A DNA stretch of 64,000 bases from Poecilobothrus nobilitatus (GCA_947095535.1 CAMUPU010000002.1:909474-973473); one strand, 5' to 3'; counted from the stretch's first letter, positions 23,632 through 35,670 are shown. The notes: generated by a model not told the origin, from the sequence alone. Translations and numbers: made by a program.

Positions 23632-26600
23632 TCATGTAGCCCGTCTACTATAGTGATATAGTATAGGGACACGATTCAGGTTTTGAATATAACTATTTTT
23701 ATCTAGATATATAAAATGCTCAGGGGCTATAAAACCCGAGAGCAAAGTTTTTTTAATGTACTCCTCATTGTGGTAAAATATATGGGATATTAGACCATTT
23801 TCTGGAGTATTTGTTGCTCTAACATAATGATTTCGAATTAATTTTATCATAAAATTATCGATTCTGTTTATGTTTGCTTCTTTGTACAAATATTTATTTG
23901 AATAAAAACATTTGTAGTCAGATTCTGGTTTGTGTGATTTGTTAATACATACATTTATGCACTTTCTTTCAAATTTTCTGATTTTTTCCATGAGACTGGC
24001 GCTTATATTATACCATACTGGTATACCATATGATAATACTGGTCTGATCAATGTAAGGTATGCAATGATTTTCACTTTATTGTTGAGTGTCTTATTATAA
24101 AATAGTTTTTTACATGCATGCATAGCTTTAGTGCCTTTTTCTGTTGCGCTTTTTACTTGTTGTATGTAATTAAGATTTCTATGTAGGTGAACTCCTAGAT
24201 ACTTCACCGGTTTTTTGTTTGCTATCGTGTTACTGTTAGGTGCTTTTATAATGAACCTTTTCCAGTTTTCTTATAATTGTAGTTAAGGTTATTATACGTG
24301 TTTCTAAATAATATGCTTTCGCACTTATTAAAATTAATTTTTAACAGCCATACTTTACAGAAATCTATGATGATGTTGAACATTTTTTGAACCCCTTGCT
24401 GAGCTTCATCTACCCGCTTACTGGCAGAATAAATAATTATGTCATCCGCAAAAGCTATAGAATAATTACACCCTTTAGAAAATTCTAGCATTTTTAACAT
24501 GTCGATGATATAAATCGAAAATAGAATCGGTGAATTTACTGCGCCTTGTTGAAGTCCATTGCATAATTGACTAATTTTTGGAGCAATTTCGGTTTCATGT
24601 GTTTCTATATAAAATTTATTGTCGCTAATCATATCTTGTATCAAAGCTACTAGATGTTGTGGGAATTTATACTTGTATAGCAGCTTGTACATTAGGCCAT
24701 CAATCCAAACAGAGTTGAAAGCTTTTTCTAGATCGATGAGACACGCTCCTACTCCATAATTTTTGTTTATATGCCAACAGATGTCAGATGTTAATTTTGT
24801 TCCTGCATGTATTGTTGAATGTTTGAATCGAAATCCGAATTGGTTTTCGGGTATAATGTTTTTTGTCTTAAGATGGTTTGTGATTTTACCATTTATTAGG
24901 ACTTCATAAATTTTACTTATGCTTGGTAGTAAGCTTATCGGCCGGTAATTACTGGGGTTAGTTGGATCTTTGCCCGGTTTTTTAAATACCATTACACGAG
25001 CTAGTTTCCAAGTTGCTGGATAATACGAGTGATTTAGCGCGTTATTAAATAATATCACATATTTATTTATTATTTTATCGCTCAAATTCTTTATAACAAG
25101 ATTCGGAATTCTATTTGCACCATGTGAGATTTTGTTTTTTAAATTTGTCATTATATTTTTTAATTCATCAAAATCTGTGAAATAATTGTTTCTATTTTTT
25201 TGTTGTGAAGATTTATTGTTAACACTAAATTTACATATTGTTACATTATTTTGTTTTTTGATTTTGTTCATATTTTTAAATTCATTTATTTTATTTTTTA
25301 TGATATTATTTGGAATACTTATTTTGTGTGTATTTTCGATATATGAACTAAATACATTTAAAATATTTTTTTTTCTTTTAATATATATTTATTGTCATTT
25401 GTTCTGCTGAGTTTAGCCCTATCTATATTATTTTTAGTTAAGAGTTCGTTGTTATCTATATGCAAACTTTTAATATTTGAGTTGGCGTTTTTTCTAAAAA
25501 TTTTGTTTATTTCAGGAAACATATTTCTGTTTTTGTTATTAATTTTACTAATTCTATTGTGCCAATATTGATTAATTTCCAATTTTATGCGCTGTTTTAT
25601 TAAAGTTTTAACGTTGTTAAGGAGGCTTTTAAGAAAGTTTATTTGATGATTAGAAAAATTTAGGTTCTGTGAACGTATTCGATGAAGATCGTTAAGCAAG
25701 CTGTTTTTTTTTGTAATTAGTTTTTTAATTATCGGAGAATTTATTTTGTTTATGTTATTAAATTGTTCCTGTTTTGGGACTACTTCATCTATAGTTTTTG
25801 TAATTACTTCGTCTATTTTAATTAAATGATAATTTATATTTTTTATATTTAAAGTGCTATTATCACAGATCTGATTTCTGGAATTTAGATATTCGTTATC
25901 AAGATTGTTGTCAAGTTTTTTCTTAAACTTATTCCAGTTGGTGTTTTTGAAAAGAAATTTATGTTGTCCTGTTAATTCTTGGATACTCAAATCATTATTT
26001 GTTATTGAAAATTCGAAGTTAATCGCATTGTGATCGCTATCATATGCCATCGTTGATAATTTATTGTAGGCATTTTTGTAAAAAAAATTAAGTCGAACAT
26101 CGGTTATCACTAAATCAATATAGGAATTAGCTCTGACAAAAGTAGGGCCGTCTGTTTTATGTAATTTTAATTTGTATTTTATATCGTTATTTTTTATCCA
26201 ATTATTTAATAAGTTCCCTCTTGTGTCATTATATGTATTAGACCAGTTTTTATGTTTCGCATTGAAATCACCTGCTAGTATATAATAATTGTTTGTGTTA
26301 GCTAAATCTAGTGTAACAAAAATTTTTTCCAATTCTTCAATAAATTTATCATTGTTTCCATCTGGCACATAAACAGAAATAATAAATAATTTTTTTGCAT
26401 TTTTTAATTTAATAAATGTTATACACACTTCAATGCATTTAAATTCCTCGAAAATTTTGTTGTTGACATAGTGATATTTATATTTTTTTTTAATAAATAT
26501 GGCAACACCACCCCCTTTTATATTGCCTATTCTATCTCGTCTAATTATTGTATAATTGTCAATATTAATATTGTTGTTTGCATTTAACTTTGTTTCGCTC

Positions 26601-26722
26601 AGACACATGAAATCAGGTTTATAATTATCAAGAAAGTGTAAAAGAGAAAGTTTTTTATTGTAAGAGACTAAAGAATTGACATTTACTGAAATTAATTTAA
26701 ATGTTTTTGCTAAATGTGACAT
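23632..26722 (-). pseudogene. Jockey-like ORF2, endonuclease and reverse transcriptase, two frameshifts
   Basis: ATG 26722, overlapping ORF1. The first frame (to 25358) is the EEP endonuclease: FMCLSETKLNANNN, GGGVAIFIKKKY, YYILAGDFNAKHKNW, and the SDHNAINF motif. A one-base slip in the A-run near 25371 moves into the RT frame (25271-24246), which has SNYRPISLLPSISKIYEVLI, CLIDLEKAFNSVW, GLQQGAVNSPILFSIYI and FADDIII at 24452-24432. A second slip near 24268 leads to the thumb and C-terminal frame, MKYLGVHLHRNLNY to the stop at 23632. Otherwise the frames are clean. The intact protein would nick target DNA and copy the LINE RNA. Confidence 0.88.
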
Positions 26723-28127
26723 GTTGTTGGTTAGTTTTCATGTTAAGTTTTTGAAAAATTAATTTAAAATTGTTTTTGTTTTCAATACTTTCTTTTTCTA
26801 GTTTTAAAATTGAATTTTTTATTTCTAATAAAATATTTAAATAAGAATCAGTGCCATTATTAATGGAATCAGTGTTAATGCTATTACAAATATTGTTATT
26901 TCTAAGATTAGTGTTAGTATAATTATTATTATTGCTTAAAACATTAGCATAAGATATATTTTTATTAATAAAACTATGTGACATATTATATTTACTTACT
27001 ATTTTATTTTTTTGTGTTTCTTTGGTTTTTTTACAAAACTGTAATTTCTTTTGATATTCGGAGCATTTTGCGTAAGAAGCTGGGTGTCCATTTTTACCAC
27101 ACAATATGCAATATAGCTTTTCTTTAGGATCATCCGGTATAATTGCACATTGGCTTGGAGCATGGTTTTGGCCACATTTAACACAACGCAGTTCCATAGA
27201 ACAATTTGCTGAAGAATGCGAGAACCGCTGACATTTGGTGCATTGTACTAAATCTCGTTTAATTATTTTTTCCCACCGTACAATTTGGTAGTCAATGACT
27301 TTTATTTTTATTATCTCTTCTTTTAAGCTACCTGGTGTTGCTTGGATAATATAATGTGGTAGTACGATATTATTATTTATTGAGTGTTTAGTTGTTAAGC
27401 GTGTTACTTTTTCAAATTTGGTGTTTTCAGTTTCATGTTCTTTTAGATAATGAAGTACTTCTTCAGGTGAATACATATTGTTTAAACCTTTCAGGATCAT
27501 GGTAATTTTTTTTTGTTCTTTTGGAGTATATGTGTAATGTTTAACTTCTGCCTCATTCAGCAATGCTTTGGTTTTAGTGAAATCATCTATATTGTAGGTA
27601 TATAGTGCTGCTGATTGGTTGACTGGATATTCTTTCACAAAAAAGTTTTTCACCTTGAGCTTATCTTTCATGAGTTCTTTTAGTCGGTTAACCTTAGTGT
27701 TAAATAAATTTATTGGTGGCATTTTTTTTTTATTTTCCGTATCAGGGGTTTGTTCGACTTTTTTATTGGAATTCGAATTTTTTTTATTTTTATAATTTTT
27801 TTTTTCTGGAATTATGAGGTTATATTCCATACTTTCATTTTCTTCGATTTTTTCACGTTGTTGTTCAGATTCGCTTTCACTGTCCTCACAATGGGTATCC
27901 ATCAGGGGGTTAGAATAATTGATGCTCTTCTCAATCCTTTCATTTGAAGTATTTGGAAGGAGCTTTTTCATAGCTTCTTTTAATTCTGCATTTTCTTTTT
28001 GCAGTTTAATAACTAAATCTTGCAATTCATTCACTTTTTGTTCATTTTTATCTAAGATATTGCATAGTTTATCATTTATCGATTCCTTTAGTGGATTTTT
28101 TTTTTTCACATTACTTTTAAGAGGCAT
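26697..28127 (-). CDS. Jockey-like ORF1, gag-like RNA-binding protein
   Basis: An intact frame of 476 codons from ATG 28127. A lysine-rich N-terminus is followed by a heptad-rich segment (KVNELQDLVIKLQKENAELK, residues about 33-52), then an acidic/Asn-rich linker. Residues about 150-300 resemble the pre-zinc-knuckle domain of Jockey-like ORF1 proteins. Three zinc-knuckle-type units follow: CTKCQRFSHSSANC, CVKCGQNHAPSQC and CILCGKNGHPASYAKC. The Asn-rich C-terminus overlaps the ORF2 start by 26 nt. The protein binds LINE RNA in the ribonucleoprotein particle. It has no internal stop, unlike its neighbours. Confidence 0.9.
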   Translation of the reverse strand: MPLKSNVKKKNPLKESINDKLCNILDKNEQKVNELQDLVIKLQKENAELKEAMKKLLPNTSNERIEKSINYSNPLMDTHCEDSESESEQQREKIEENESMEYNLIIPEKKNYKNKKNSNSNKKVEQTPDTENKKKMPPINLFNTKVNRLKELMKDKLKVKNFFVKEYPVNQSAALYTYNIDDFTKTKALLNEAEVKHYTYTPKEQKKITMILKGLNNMYSPEEVLHYLKEHETENTKFEKVTRLTTKHSINNNIVLPHYIIQATPGSLKEEIIKIKVIDYQIVRWEKIIKRDLVQCTKCQRFSHSSANCSMELRCVKCGQNHAPSQCAIIPDDPKEKLYCILCGKNGHPASYAKCSEYQKKLQFCKKTKETQKNKIVSKYNMSHSFINKNISYANVLSNNNNYTNTNLRNNNICNSINTDSINNGTDSYLNILLEIKNSILKLEKESIENKNNFKLIFQKLNMKTNQQHVTFSKNI

Positions 28128-28351
28128 GATTGCAATCCTTTAAGAGGATGCAATCAAAAAATGTTTTGCACGCTTTTATAAAATTTTATTTTTTTTCAAT
28201 GTTATTATTTTGTATCAACTTATGTTTTGTTTTTTTTTTTTTTATTTATTCTTTTTTGAATTTTGAGTTTTAATAGTCTGTTTTACTTATTTTTAATTTA
28301 GTATGAGCTAGAATAGAACCGCATCGGGCGACGATTCAGGAATACTTTTGG

Positions 28352-28362
28352 TTAGGAAAAAC
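28352..28362 (+). repeat. 11-bp target-site duplication, right
   Basis: TTAGGAAAAAC immediately after the LINE 5' end, identical to 23145-23155. Confidence 0.85.
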
Positions 28363-29060
28363 ACAAGTAGCTATTATTGGCAAAACGAATGTACAAATCA
28401 AAATAGACGACTCTGAATTCACAACATCTGTATTTATTATCCCGAAATCGGATATTAATTACAAAGCAATTATAATTAACGAACTTTTACAACAAACTGA
28501 GCTTACAATTAATTCTAAATAAGTCAAAATCTTTAACCGGAGATATAATGAGTATTGAAGTCGATACTAACGCATTTAATATTGGCGATGAAATATCCTA
28601 AAATGCAAAATCCAGAATTTGCGAGATGATAACATCATATTAACCAAACAAAACTAAAACTACAAACGTGATAAAGAATTTAAATACAAAAGATGAATCA
28701 CATTTTTACAGCAGACGCAGAAGACTACTTTCCAAAGAACAAAATATAGTAGAAGCACAGGTAAATGATTGGTTAAAAGATGGGATTATAGAAGCAACCA
28801 GCTCGGAGTATGCAAGTTAAGTAGTTGTAATTCCAAAAAAATGTAGTTCACCAAGAGTATGCATCGACTATAGTCGCTTAAATAAGATAATCATAAAAGA
28901 TAGGCAGCCTCTACCGTTGATTGAAGATCAGCTAGATAGCTTGAGACGCTATTATTTTCAGTATTATTGATTTAAAGAACGGACTTTTCCATGTCGAAGT
29001 AGAATCCGAAAGTCGTAAATACACACATCCTTTATGACAAATGACTCTCTTGAAGAGTTC
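28352..29060 (+). pseudogene. mag-like Ty3/gypsy pol relic (protease to RT)
   Basis: Right flank of the LINE. The first part (to about 28520) reads VAIIGKTNVQIKIDDSEF and VFIIPKSDINYKA, like the end of a retroelement aspartic protease. From about 28700 an RT appears: VEAQVNDWLKDGIIEATSSE, VCIDYSRLNKIIIKDRQPLP and LIEDQLDSLRR, then a frameshift and LKNGLFHVEVESESRKYT. The mag-like group is suggested by the LPLIEDQLD and LKNGFFHV phrases. The YxDD motif is lost where the sequence ends near 29050. Confidence 0.65.
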
Positions 29061-30489
29061 AATTCTCATGTGAGTTCAAATAAATATTTTTTAGATATAA
29101 AAAAAAGGAAAAAGATTTTTTTTTTGTAAAGTTAATAATATATAGAAAAAAAAATATAAATTCTTTTTAAAATAGAAGCAAAAAGAAAATAACAAAAAAT
29201 AATAAGAAAAATTAAAATAAAAGAAGAGTACCAAAATAAAAAAAAATATATATTAAGGGATCTCAAATAAAAAATTTTATATTACTTTATAATTTTGTTC
29301 AAGAACAGGTATCCCTATTATAGAAAAGGAGAAAATTGAGGCATTTCTTACGGAATATAAGATCGCAGATAATGTCAATTTGAAATAAATACTTTTTTTT
29401 TCTTACAAAAACAAAAATATAAAAATATATTTTGCTAAATGTTGCAAGTAAAAATAAAGTTGTCTGAAGACTCCCATACTGAGGACTTGAAGTGGTGGAA
29501 AAAGCAATTTGTGGGGAATTGCTTCTTGTGAAGTGAAAATTCAAATAAAAAAAGTTACCTTAAACAAATTAAATAAAAAAATTGTTAGTAAAATAAACTA
29601 AATAAAATAACAAAACTTTAAATAAAAAAATTGGGCGCAAAAATCAAATAACAAATTTTAGAACAATAGTAAAATTATAATATTTTAGAATTTTTCAAAA
29701 ATTATTCTCATATTATTATACTAAAAAATTTAAATAAAAATTTATTCCATAAAAAAATTATATTGTAAAAAAATTTTTTTACTAAAAATTTAAAATTATT
29801 TTAAATTATAATAAAAATTGTAAAGATTATTCTCTAAAAACGAAAACAAGAGGGGAGTTTACGAATTTTCTTTTTATGTAATAGTTAAAGGAAAAATCTA
29901 GTAGTTTATCTTTTTAATTTTTTTTTACTTTTATCTTGTTTTTAGTAATTGTCTCTTATGAATTAAAAATATTCCTTACTAGTAAATTTTTTTTAGTTAT
30001 TAGAACAAAACTTTTTAGAAAAAATTTTTTTCTTATTGTAAATATTTTAAACCTTTTATTGCTCAAGATTTCAAAAAGAAAATGTTTGTTCTGTTTTGAA
30101 AACTCTTGTTTCCCAAAAGAATTTGCTTTCCTCCTTTTTGTTTTTAATAATACCCAAATAATTTTTCAAATAAATTTCAAAGTAATCTAAACCCATTTAA
30201 TAGAAATTCTCACAATAATTCACAATTTAAAACTGAAAATAGATTACAGTATTCACATACGGTAAATTATCAAATTTTCAAAAGACCGAAATCACACAAA
30301 TGAACGAGTAATATAAGTATAAATAAATTAAATACAAAGAAATCCTGCAAATTTTTAATACATAAAATTAAAAGATATACTAAGAGAAATACTCATGCAA
30401 TTGCCAATCAGAAACAAATAAAAATAATACCTCCACAAATAATGAAAATAGTTCTTCGCTTCCATACGAAAGCTTCCATGAAACGAAGA
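29061..30489. other. A-rich DNA, probably old gypsy leader
   Basis: Extremely A/T-rich, with tracts like the long A-rich leader at 49865-51541 of the errantivirus. Open frames are short and Phe/Leu/Lys-rich. Because it directly precedes a protease relic of the same type as that element, it may be the leader and lost gag of an older copy; no LTR boundary is visible. Confidence 0.35.
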
Positions 30490-30720
30490 ACGGAAAAATG
30501 TTAAAAATTCTTACTGACACCGATTCTAAAAAGAATTATATCCAATCCAATTTAATAAAAAATCCCATACACAACTAAAGAGTTGGTGAAAATATTCTTA
30601 TTTCACATCACTCCTTTTTAAATGTATTTGACTCTCAAATTTCGAAAATAAAATTTTACATCTTACCTAAAAAGACAACATTTGATCAGTTCTGAATTTA
30701 CGAATAGGCACCAGTCACCT
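30490..30720 (+). pseudogene. gypsy protease relic
   Basis: From 30499 the frame reads MLKILTDTDSKKNYIQS. This lines up with the LIDTGSNKNYIQP protease motif of the errantivirus at 52337, with the glycine of DTG changed to Asp. After a stop and a frame change, SQISKIKFYILPKKTTFDQF matches the next block (IRLKFFILPTLKSF) of the same protein. Short and dead. Confidence 0.6.
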
Positions 30721-31171
30721 GTCTAGGGCGACAAAAAATTTGCATGTACCTACTAGATAAAAAAAATTCAAATTTCCAAAAAAAAAGAATTTATTTTATT
30801 CTCCACGATTCAATATGTAAAAATAAATAACATAGAGAAAAAGATTGTATTCATCGTATATTTGTTTGCATATAGGTCAGTGTTCTCACTTGACTGCAAT
30901 AGAAGTAGATCTACTCCACTTTTCAATAAATTTTAATTTTTTTTACTGCGCTACTCTTTTTTTAACCAAAACTACTCCAACTCCAATATTACAATGATGT
31001 AAACAAATTCAGTGTTAATATAAGAATTTTGAAAGATGAGACCTGTTGTATTTTTTTTAAACATGAAAAATTTTCAATAAACGTTCAATTCAATACAAAA
31101 AACGATGTTTTGCCTTTAAATTTGAACAATTTTTTATGTAATAAAAAATATAATAACGTCTTGCGAAATGT

Positions 31172-31357
31172 GGAAGAATTTATCTGACACTAGCAGTAAT
31201 AAATTGTTCTGTTGAAAGGTAATTTTCTTGTTTAAAAAGAATTAAAAATTATCTTCGTTCACAAATAACAAAGGCCAAATTGAATGATGTTCCAATTAAG
31301 CACATTGAACACGACGTGTTAGAAAAAATAGGATTTGAAGGCACAATTAATAAAGCC
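31172..31357 (+). pseudogene. hAT transposase C-terminal dimerisation domain relic
   Basis: The frame reads LTLAVINCSVER, one stop, FSCLKRIKNYLRSQITKAKL, and then NDVPIKHIEHDVLEKIGFEG. The NCSxER-FSxLKRIKNYLRS pattern is the hallmark of the hAT dimerisation region. It is followed directly by a hAT-like terminus. Nothing of the RNase H-like catalytic core is seen upstream, so it is a 3' scrap. Confidence 0.75.
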
Positions 31358-31388
31358 TAGGGGTGGCACATTCTTAAATCCGCCACTG
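31358..31388 (-). repeat. probable hAT terminal inverted repeat (3' end)
   Basis: In reverse complement it reads CAGTGGCGGATTTAAGAAT and so on, the CAGTGGCGGA start common among hAT ends, placed right after the transposase C-terminus. The partner end is not found. CAGTGTTCTC at 30880-30889 is a different hAT-like terminus. Confidence 0.5.
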
Positions 31389-31649
31389 AAATCAAGTAAC
31401 ATATCTATCAGTTTAGATGAAAAAGCTTTGAAAGCAGTCGAAACTTTAAAAAATTCTTTAATCTTAAAAAAAGTATATTTAAATTATAAAGCTTCACAAC
31501 TAAAACAGTATTTAAGTGAGATAAAATCAGATAATATGAAAATTTTAAAAAAAATTGCATGCATAAAAGATGCCAACTTATTTAAAGCTAACCTAAATAA
31601 TTTGTTCTATCGGTATAAAATAAATAATCTCCTACGTACTAAATAATCT
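31389..31649 (+). other. unassigned open frame of about 85 codons
   Basis: Open from the hAT terminus to a stop at 31644-31646. It is helical in character and lysine-rich (KALKAVETLKNSLILKK, LKQYLSEIKSDNMKILKK). I recognise no family. The codons before 31389 belong to the hAT relic, so a start inside this piece is not evident; it may be a fragment of another element. Confidence 0.3.
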
Positions 31650-31689
31650 CATCATCCTTGCAAATGCGCACTTATGACTTTTTCTTAAC

Positions 31690-32220
31690 GAATTAGTAAT
31701 ATTAATTTAACATATTCTATTAATCATTTAAATCTGACTAAAACTAATTCAATAAGAAATTTAGGGATCCTTTTCGATAAGAAATTAAGTTTCAGCGTTC
31801 ATTATGAAAAAATTCAGAAATCGAATTCATTGCTTGGTTGCATTAGAAGGAATTTACGAACGCTTAGGCACCTAAATTTTTACATACATGTCTTGTTAGA
31901 TCCAATTTGGAATACCCAAATCAAGTATGGTTTCTTTTCTATCAAACTTATATTGATAGAGTGGAATTTAAAAAAAAGTGTAAAATTTTTCTAATTAAAA
32001 TAATCAATGGAAATATTATAACCCCTACAGCTATTTCGCAAAGAATTAATATTAACTTTAATTCTCGTCTAAGGTCTACTAATATGTTCATTATCTCACA
32101 TCACAGAACAAACAATTGTAAAAATGAACTAATTCATGATGTTGTTAATAATGAATAAATATAAATTACACACTCATACAAAAAACGCAATAAAACAAAA
32201 CGTTTTCAAACACCTATAAA
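31690..32220 (+). pseudogene. LINE RT C-terminal (thumb) relic
   Basis: INHLNLTKTNSIRNLGILFD and KKLSFSVHYEKIQKS, then LGCIRRNLRTL, match the post-palm KDLGVLFDxKLxF block and the next helix of non-LTR RTs. DRVEFKKKC-like and INFNSRLRSTNMF phrases follow in other frames. It ends with AATAAAACAAAAC near 32195, possibly a 3' end. Plus strand, unlike most LINE pieces here. Confidence 0.55.
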
Positions 32221-32624
32221 TCTTATTCCTCTAATATATAAAGCAAAAAGTATGTCTCTAATTTTCCAGATGAGTTTTTCAGGTGAACTCTAAATTTCAT
32301 CTAATATATAAAGCACTATTTGTCTCTAATTTTCCAGGTGAATTTAATATTCATATTATTCAGCTCGGTTAGCTTGTTCGTGCACAAGGGCTTATTAAAA
32401 ATAATAGTGTTTTGTTTTTTTTAAGAATTTTTTTATGCATTTAACAAATTTCAATCAAATTTTATTAATTTAATTGTTGCTTTTGAAGTGATCAGTAAAG
32501 TTTTAAAAAAGTTTTTGTGATCTGTTAATTATTTATTATTTAAAACAAAAATGAGAAGGCGTGGAAAATCCTTGTAAGTTTAGTACTTAATAAGAAGCAA
32601 GGTACGTTTAAAATAGTATACTTC

Positions 32625-32685
32625 AATTATCATGCTATTAAAAAGAATGAATAGCATGATAATTAAAGTCGTAATTACTACGACT
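32625..32685. repeat. two adjacent perfect hairpins
   Basis: AATTATCATGCTATT (32625-32639) pairs perfectly with 32650-32664 around a 10-base loop. Directly after, AGTCGTA (32667-32673) pairs with TACGACT (32679-32685) around 5 bases. The rest of the stretch up to 33195 holds no recognisable gene. Confidence 0.75.
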
Positions 32686-33249
32686 AACTAATGTTTATTT
32701 TATAAGAACAGAAAACCAAAAGAAAACTACTAAACTATTAGACATTGACAATATTTCTAAAATTATAGAAAAGAAAAATGCAGGTAATTTTTGCATTTTT
32801 CAGGCAGCAATTGATTCAGACTGTGCATTCAAGTCAACAAAAAGCGAAGGAAAAAAATTTAATAAACAAGGTTGAACGAGAAATATTACAAAAAGTAAAA
32901 GAGCAAAGAGTGAAACATATACTCGAGCGAGACGTATTTTGAAATCAGCAAGACCAATGATACCCTCGCCTTGCACTGAAAAAAAGACTAACGTAATTTG
33001 CGTAAATATTAATGATAAAATTAGATATAAGATATATACAATTTATTAAAAATCATGTAGACAATTTAATGAAAAATCGAACGTCCAGAAATCTAACTCA
33101 CGAAGAAAATTCTCTAGTCAATTATTATTTTACTATTGAAGGAGAGAACTAAAACTTTTCCACAAAATTTTTTTAGCTACTCTTAATATCACAGATGCTT
33201 TAGTCAGAAGCACTTTTTTGATACCCAATCAATAAGGACACCATTTTTC

Positions 33250-34860
33250 GCTAATATCTTTTATTTTCAGTTACAAACGGAATATTTGCTACCTCATGAA
33301 GTTGAATAGTGATAAGGCAAGTTTAACATCATTTTCAAGGTTTTATTTTGTGTTTCTTGTACTTTATGCAAGTGTAAGGTTGCACAACTACCGCAAAGAG
33401 GAGTTCCATAGTAAAATATTGCCCGAAAAATTACCTTAATCAATTAATTGTCTCCATTGACTTTGGACTGTCTATTGATTAATGGGTAGAATGTCCTAAT
33501 TTTGTTAGTAATGAGACCAATATATTGTTTGAAAGTAAGTCTTTTATCGATTATGATACCAAGATATTTAATATGATCAGACCAGTTTTAACATTATCTA
33601 TATTTAGATTAAATTTGTCAGATAAAACAGTGTTTCCTCTTTTTAGTTATAAAAAATGCTTGGGTTTTGATGGAATTGATTTTAATTTTCCATTTGTGGA
33701 AATAGGAGTTTATTGTATTAAGAGAGTTTTGAAGATTATGAATTATATGAGAGTAAACCAGATGAGTTTATAGTTGTATTGTCAGCAAACATTAGTGAAT
33801 GACAACCATGGAATTGAGGAAAGTTGTGAGTTTAAATATTAGACCCACGAATTTATTAAAAGTTAGACCCAGTACTGAACCTTGGGGCACACCGGCAGTG
33901 ATTAATTTAGGAGATGTTTTTTGATTGTTAATACAAACTTGAAAATATCTATCAGAAAGAAAAGATTTGATTATTTAGATTTATAAGTTTAAAACTGAAG
34001 CCATCATGCCGCCTTGATATCTAAAGTGACAATGGCCGCAGATTTTTTGTCATGTACCTTTGTTTTAATGAATTGAGCTAACGTTGTTAATGGTTGTTAC
34101 AGTTGTTCTAGTGTGTTAATGAGTGTTACAGTTGGTTCTAAATCCAAATTATTAGGATGGTAATATGTTATTATGATTTAGATATTGTTCTATTCTATTT
34201 CAAAGTTTTTTTTTTTAGTTTTACTAACTGTGCAGAGCAGGCTTATTGGTCAATAATTGGAAAGATTTTATTGTGGTTTGTTTGGCTTTGCTATGGGTTT
34301 TACCATGGCAGTTGTCCAGGGGAAATAATCAACTTTTAGACAAGAATTAAGAATAAATATTAAACATATTAAACCCGCATTAGGAAAGTTATTGAGAAAT
34401 ACATTGGAAATGCAATCTGTAAGTTCTAGCGTAGTACTGTTATCTGCTAAATCCGCATATATAGCAATGTTTTTATTAAAGCTTTCAGGGAAAACTTCAA
34501 CTTGTTCTTGGCCGTAATAATGTTTTCCCCATTGACTTCATGATAAAGCATTATATTGCTCTTTTTAATAAAGACACGAGCTATATCCAAAAAGGTGTGG
34601 ACCTCTTTTCCAAATTCGGCAGCTTGTTGCTAAAGTTTTTATTATAATTTTTTGAAATTTCAACATTAATTTTTGTGTTTAATATTTTCGCAATATAATT
34701 ATAATAGAATATTCTATATCTAATATATTTAAGTCTAAGGTCGTTATGTTTAATGATAAGTAAGTTTATGTATCTAGGAAATTTTTCACTTTGAACACAT
34801 TTAACAAATTTCTTGTAATTTGGGGAATATTAAAATCTCTCGGCCTCTCTTATTATATTC
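33250..34860 (-). pseudogene. LINE reverse transcriptase relic
   Basis: Near 34330-34190: KVDYFPWTTAMVKPIAKPNK and SNYxPISLLCTVSKT (finger blocks). Near 33910-33870: ITAGVPQGSVLG (palm B). Near 33810: FADNTTINSSGLL, where the catalytic FADD has become FADN. Near 33400: IFYYGTPLCGSCATLHLHK, a thumb-region phrase. Stops and frameshifts throughout, and the block between palm A and B is eroded. Confidence 0.6.
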
Positions 34861-34865
34861 CTTGC

Positions 34866-35670
34866 TTATATTATGTCTAAAATCATATTATCTATTTGAC
34901 ATGGATTTGTTGTGTTTTCAATATATATACTGTTATTTATATTGTTAGACATGTGATTTTTATAACCATCCCAGTTAGCACTTTTAATATCATAGTAATA
35001 TGAATTATTTTTGTCAGGTTTATTCTTTAAATGAATATTAACAGGAAAATTATTAGAGAACAGATTTTTTGAAATAGTTGGTTCAGAAAAAAAATGTTGG
35101 CAGTTTGTCATAAAAATATCAAGTAACAAAGGTGAAAGCGGGTATGTAAGCAAAGTCTTTTGGGTTTAATATTCTATTTAACACTGTATAGATAAAAAGT
35201 CTTTTATAATATTTCCCTAAGTATTAAAGCGACTGCAACTCATTAAGTCTCCACGGATATTGTATTTGGAATTCATTAAATTTAATTATATAAGATCTAC
35301 TCTGAAATTATTTTTAGAAACCCATAGATTATTAGAAACTCTAGAGAACCCCATGGAAAATAAAATGAAAAAATATTTAAGCGACCATCATCATTTATGG
35401 TAACTCCAAACCAATATTTTCAATAATTTCTGTTTTGACTATTGGAATTAAACAGTATTACTTTTTTATCACAATCGCTACATCACCTCATCTTCTATCA
35501 TTTCTATAACATTTATATTCCGGGTTAGTAAAACAAATATCTTTATTTAAACCAGTTTCAGTCAGCAAGCGAATGTCAACTTTGTGATTATTTCAAAAAT
35601 TAAAAATTTCAACTTTTTTTTTCGAACACCTCTAGCATTCCAGCATAAAAAAACTGTACTATTAACATAT
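34866..35670 (-). pseudogene. LINE endonuclease relic
   Basis: From about 35650: LNAGGVRKKKLKFLI, HKVDIRLLTETGLNKDICF (EN block with Glu), YKCYRNDRR, then DVAIVIKKVILFNSN (GGGVAIVIKK-type block). The open piece 35153-34866 has PLSPLLLDIFMTNCQHFFSE and FPVNIHLKN, which occupies the place of the DHLPV block. Decayed. Confidence 0.6.

Larger units (their letters stand above)
23156..28351 (-). mobile_element. nearly complete Jockey-like LINE
   Basis: A 5.2-kb minus-strand element with all the expected parts: 5' UTR (28351-28128), ORF1 (28127-26697), ORF2 (26722-23632), 3' UTR with AATAAAGTTTAAT, and a poly(A) tail seen as T-run 23156-23176. It is flanked by an exact 11-bp duplication. ORF1 with CCHC knuckles, overlapping ORF2 and the AGDFNAKH endonuclease signature fit the Jockey clade. 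Only two frameshifts interrupt ORF2. It lies inside an older mag-like gypsy relic. Confidence 0.9.

Noticed and set aside
29936..30190. Plus frame of 84 codons in A/T-rich DNA
   Set aside because: Phe/Leu/Lys-rich chance frame in a probable old leader; no domain.
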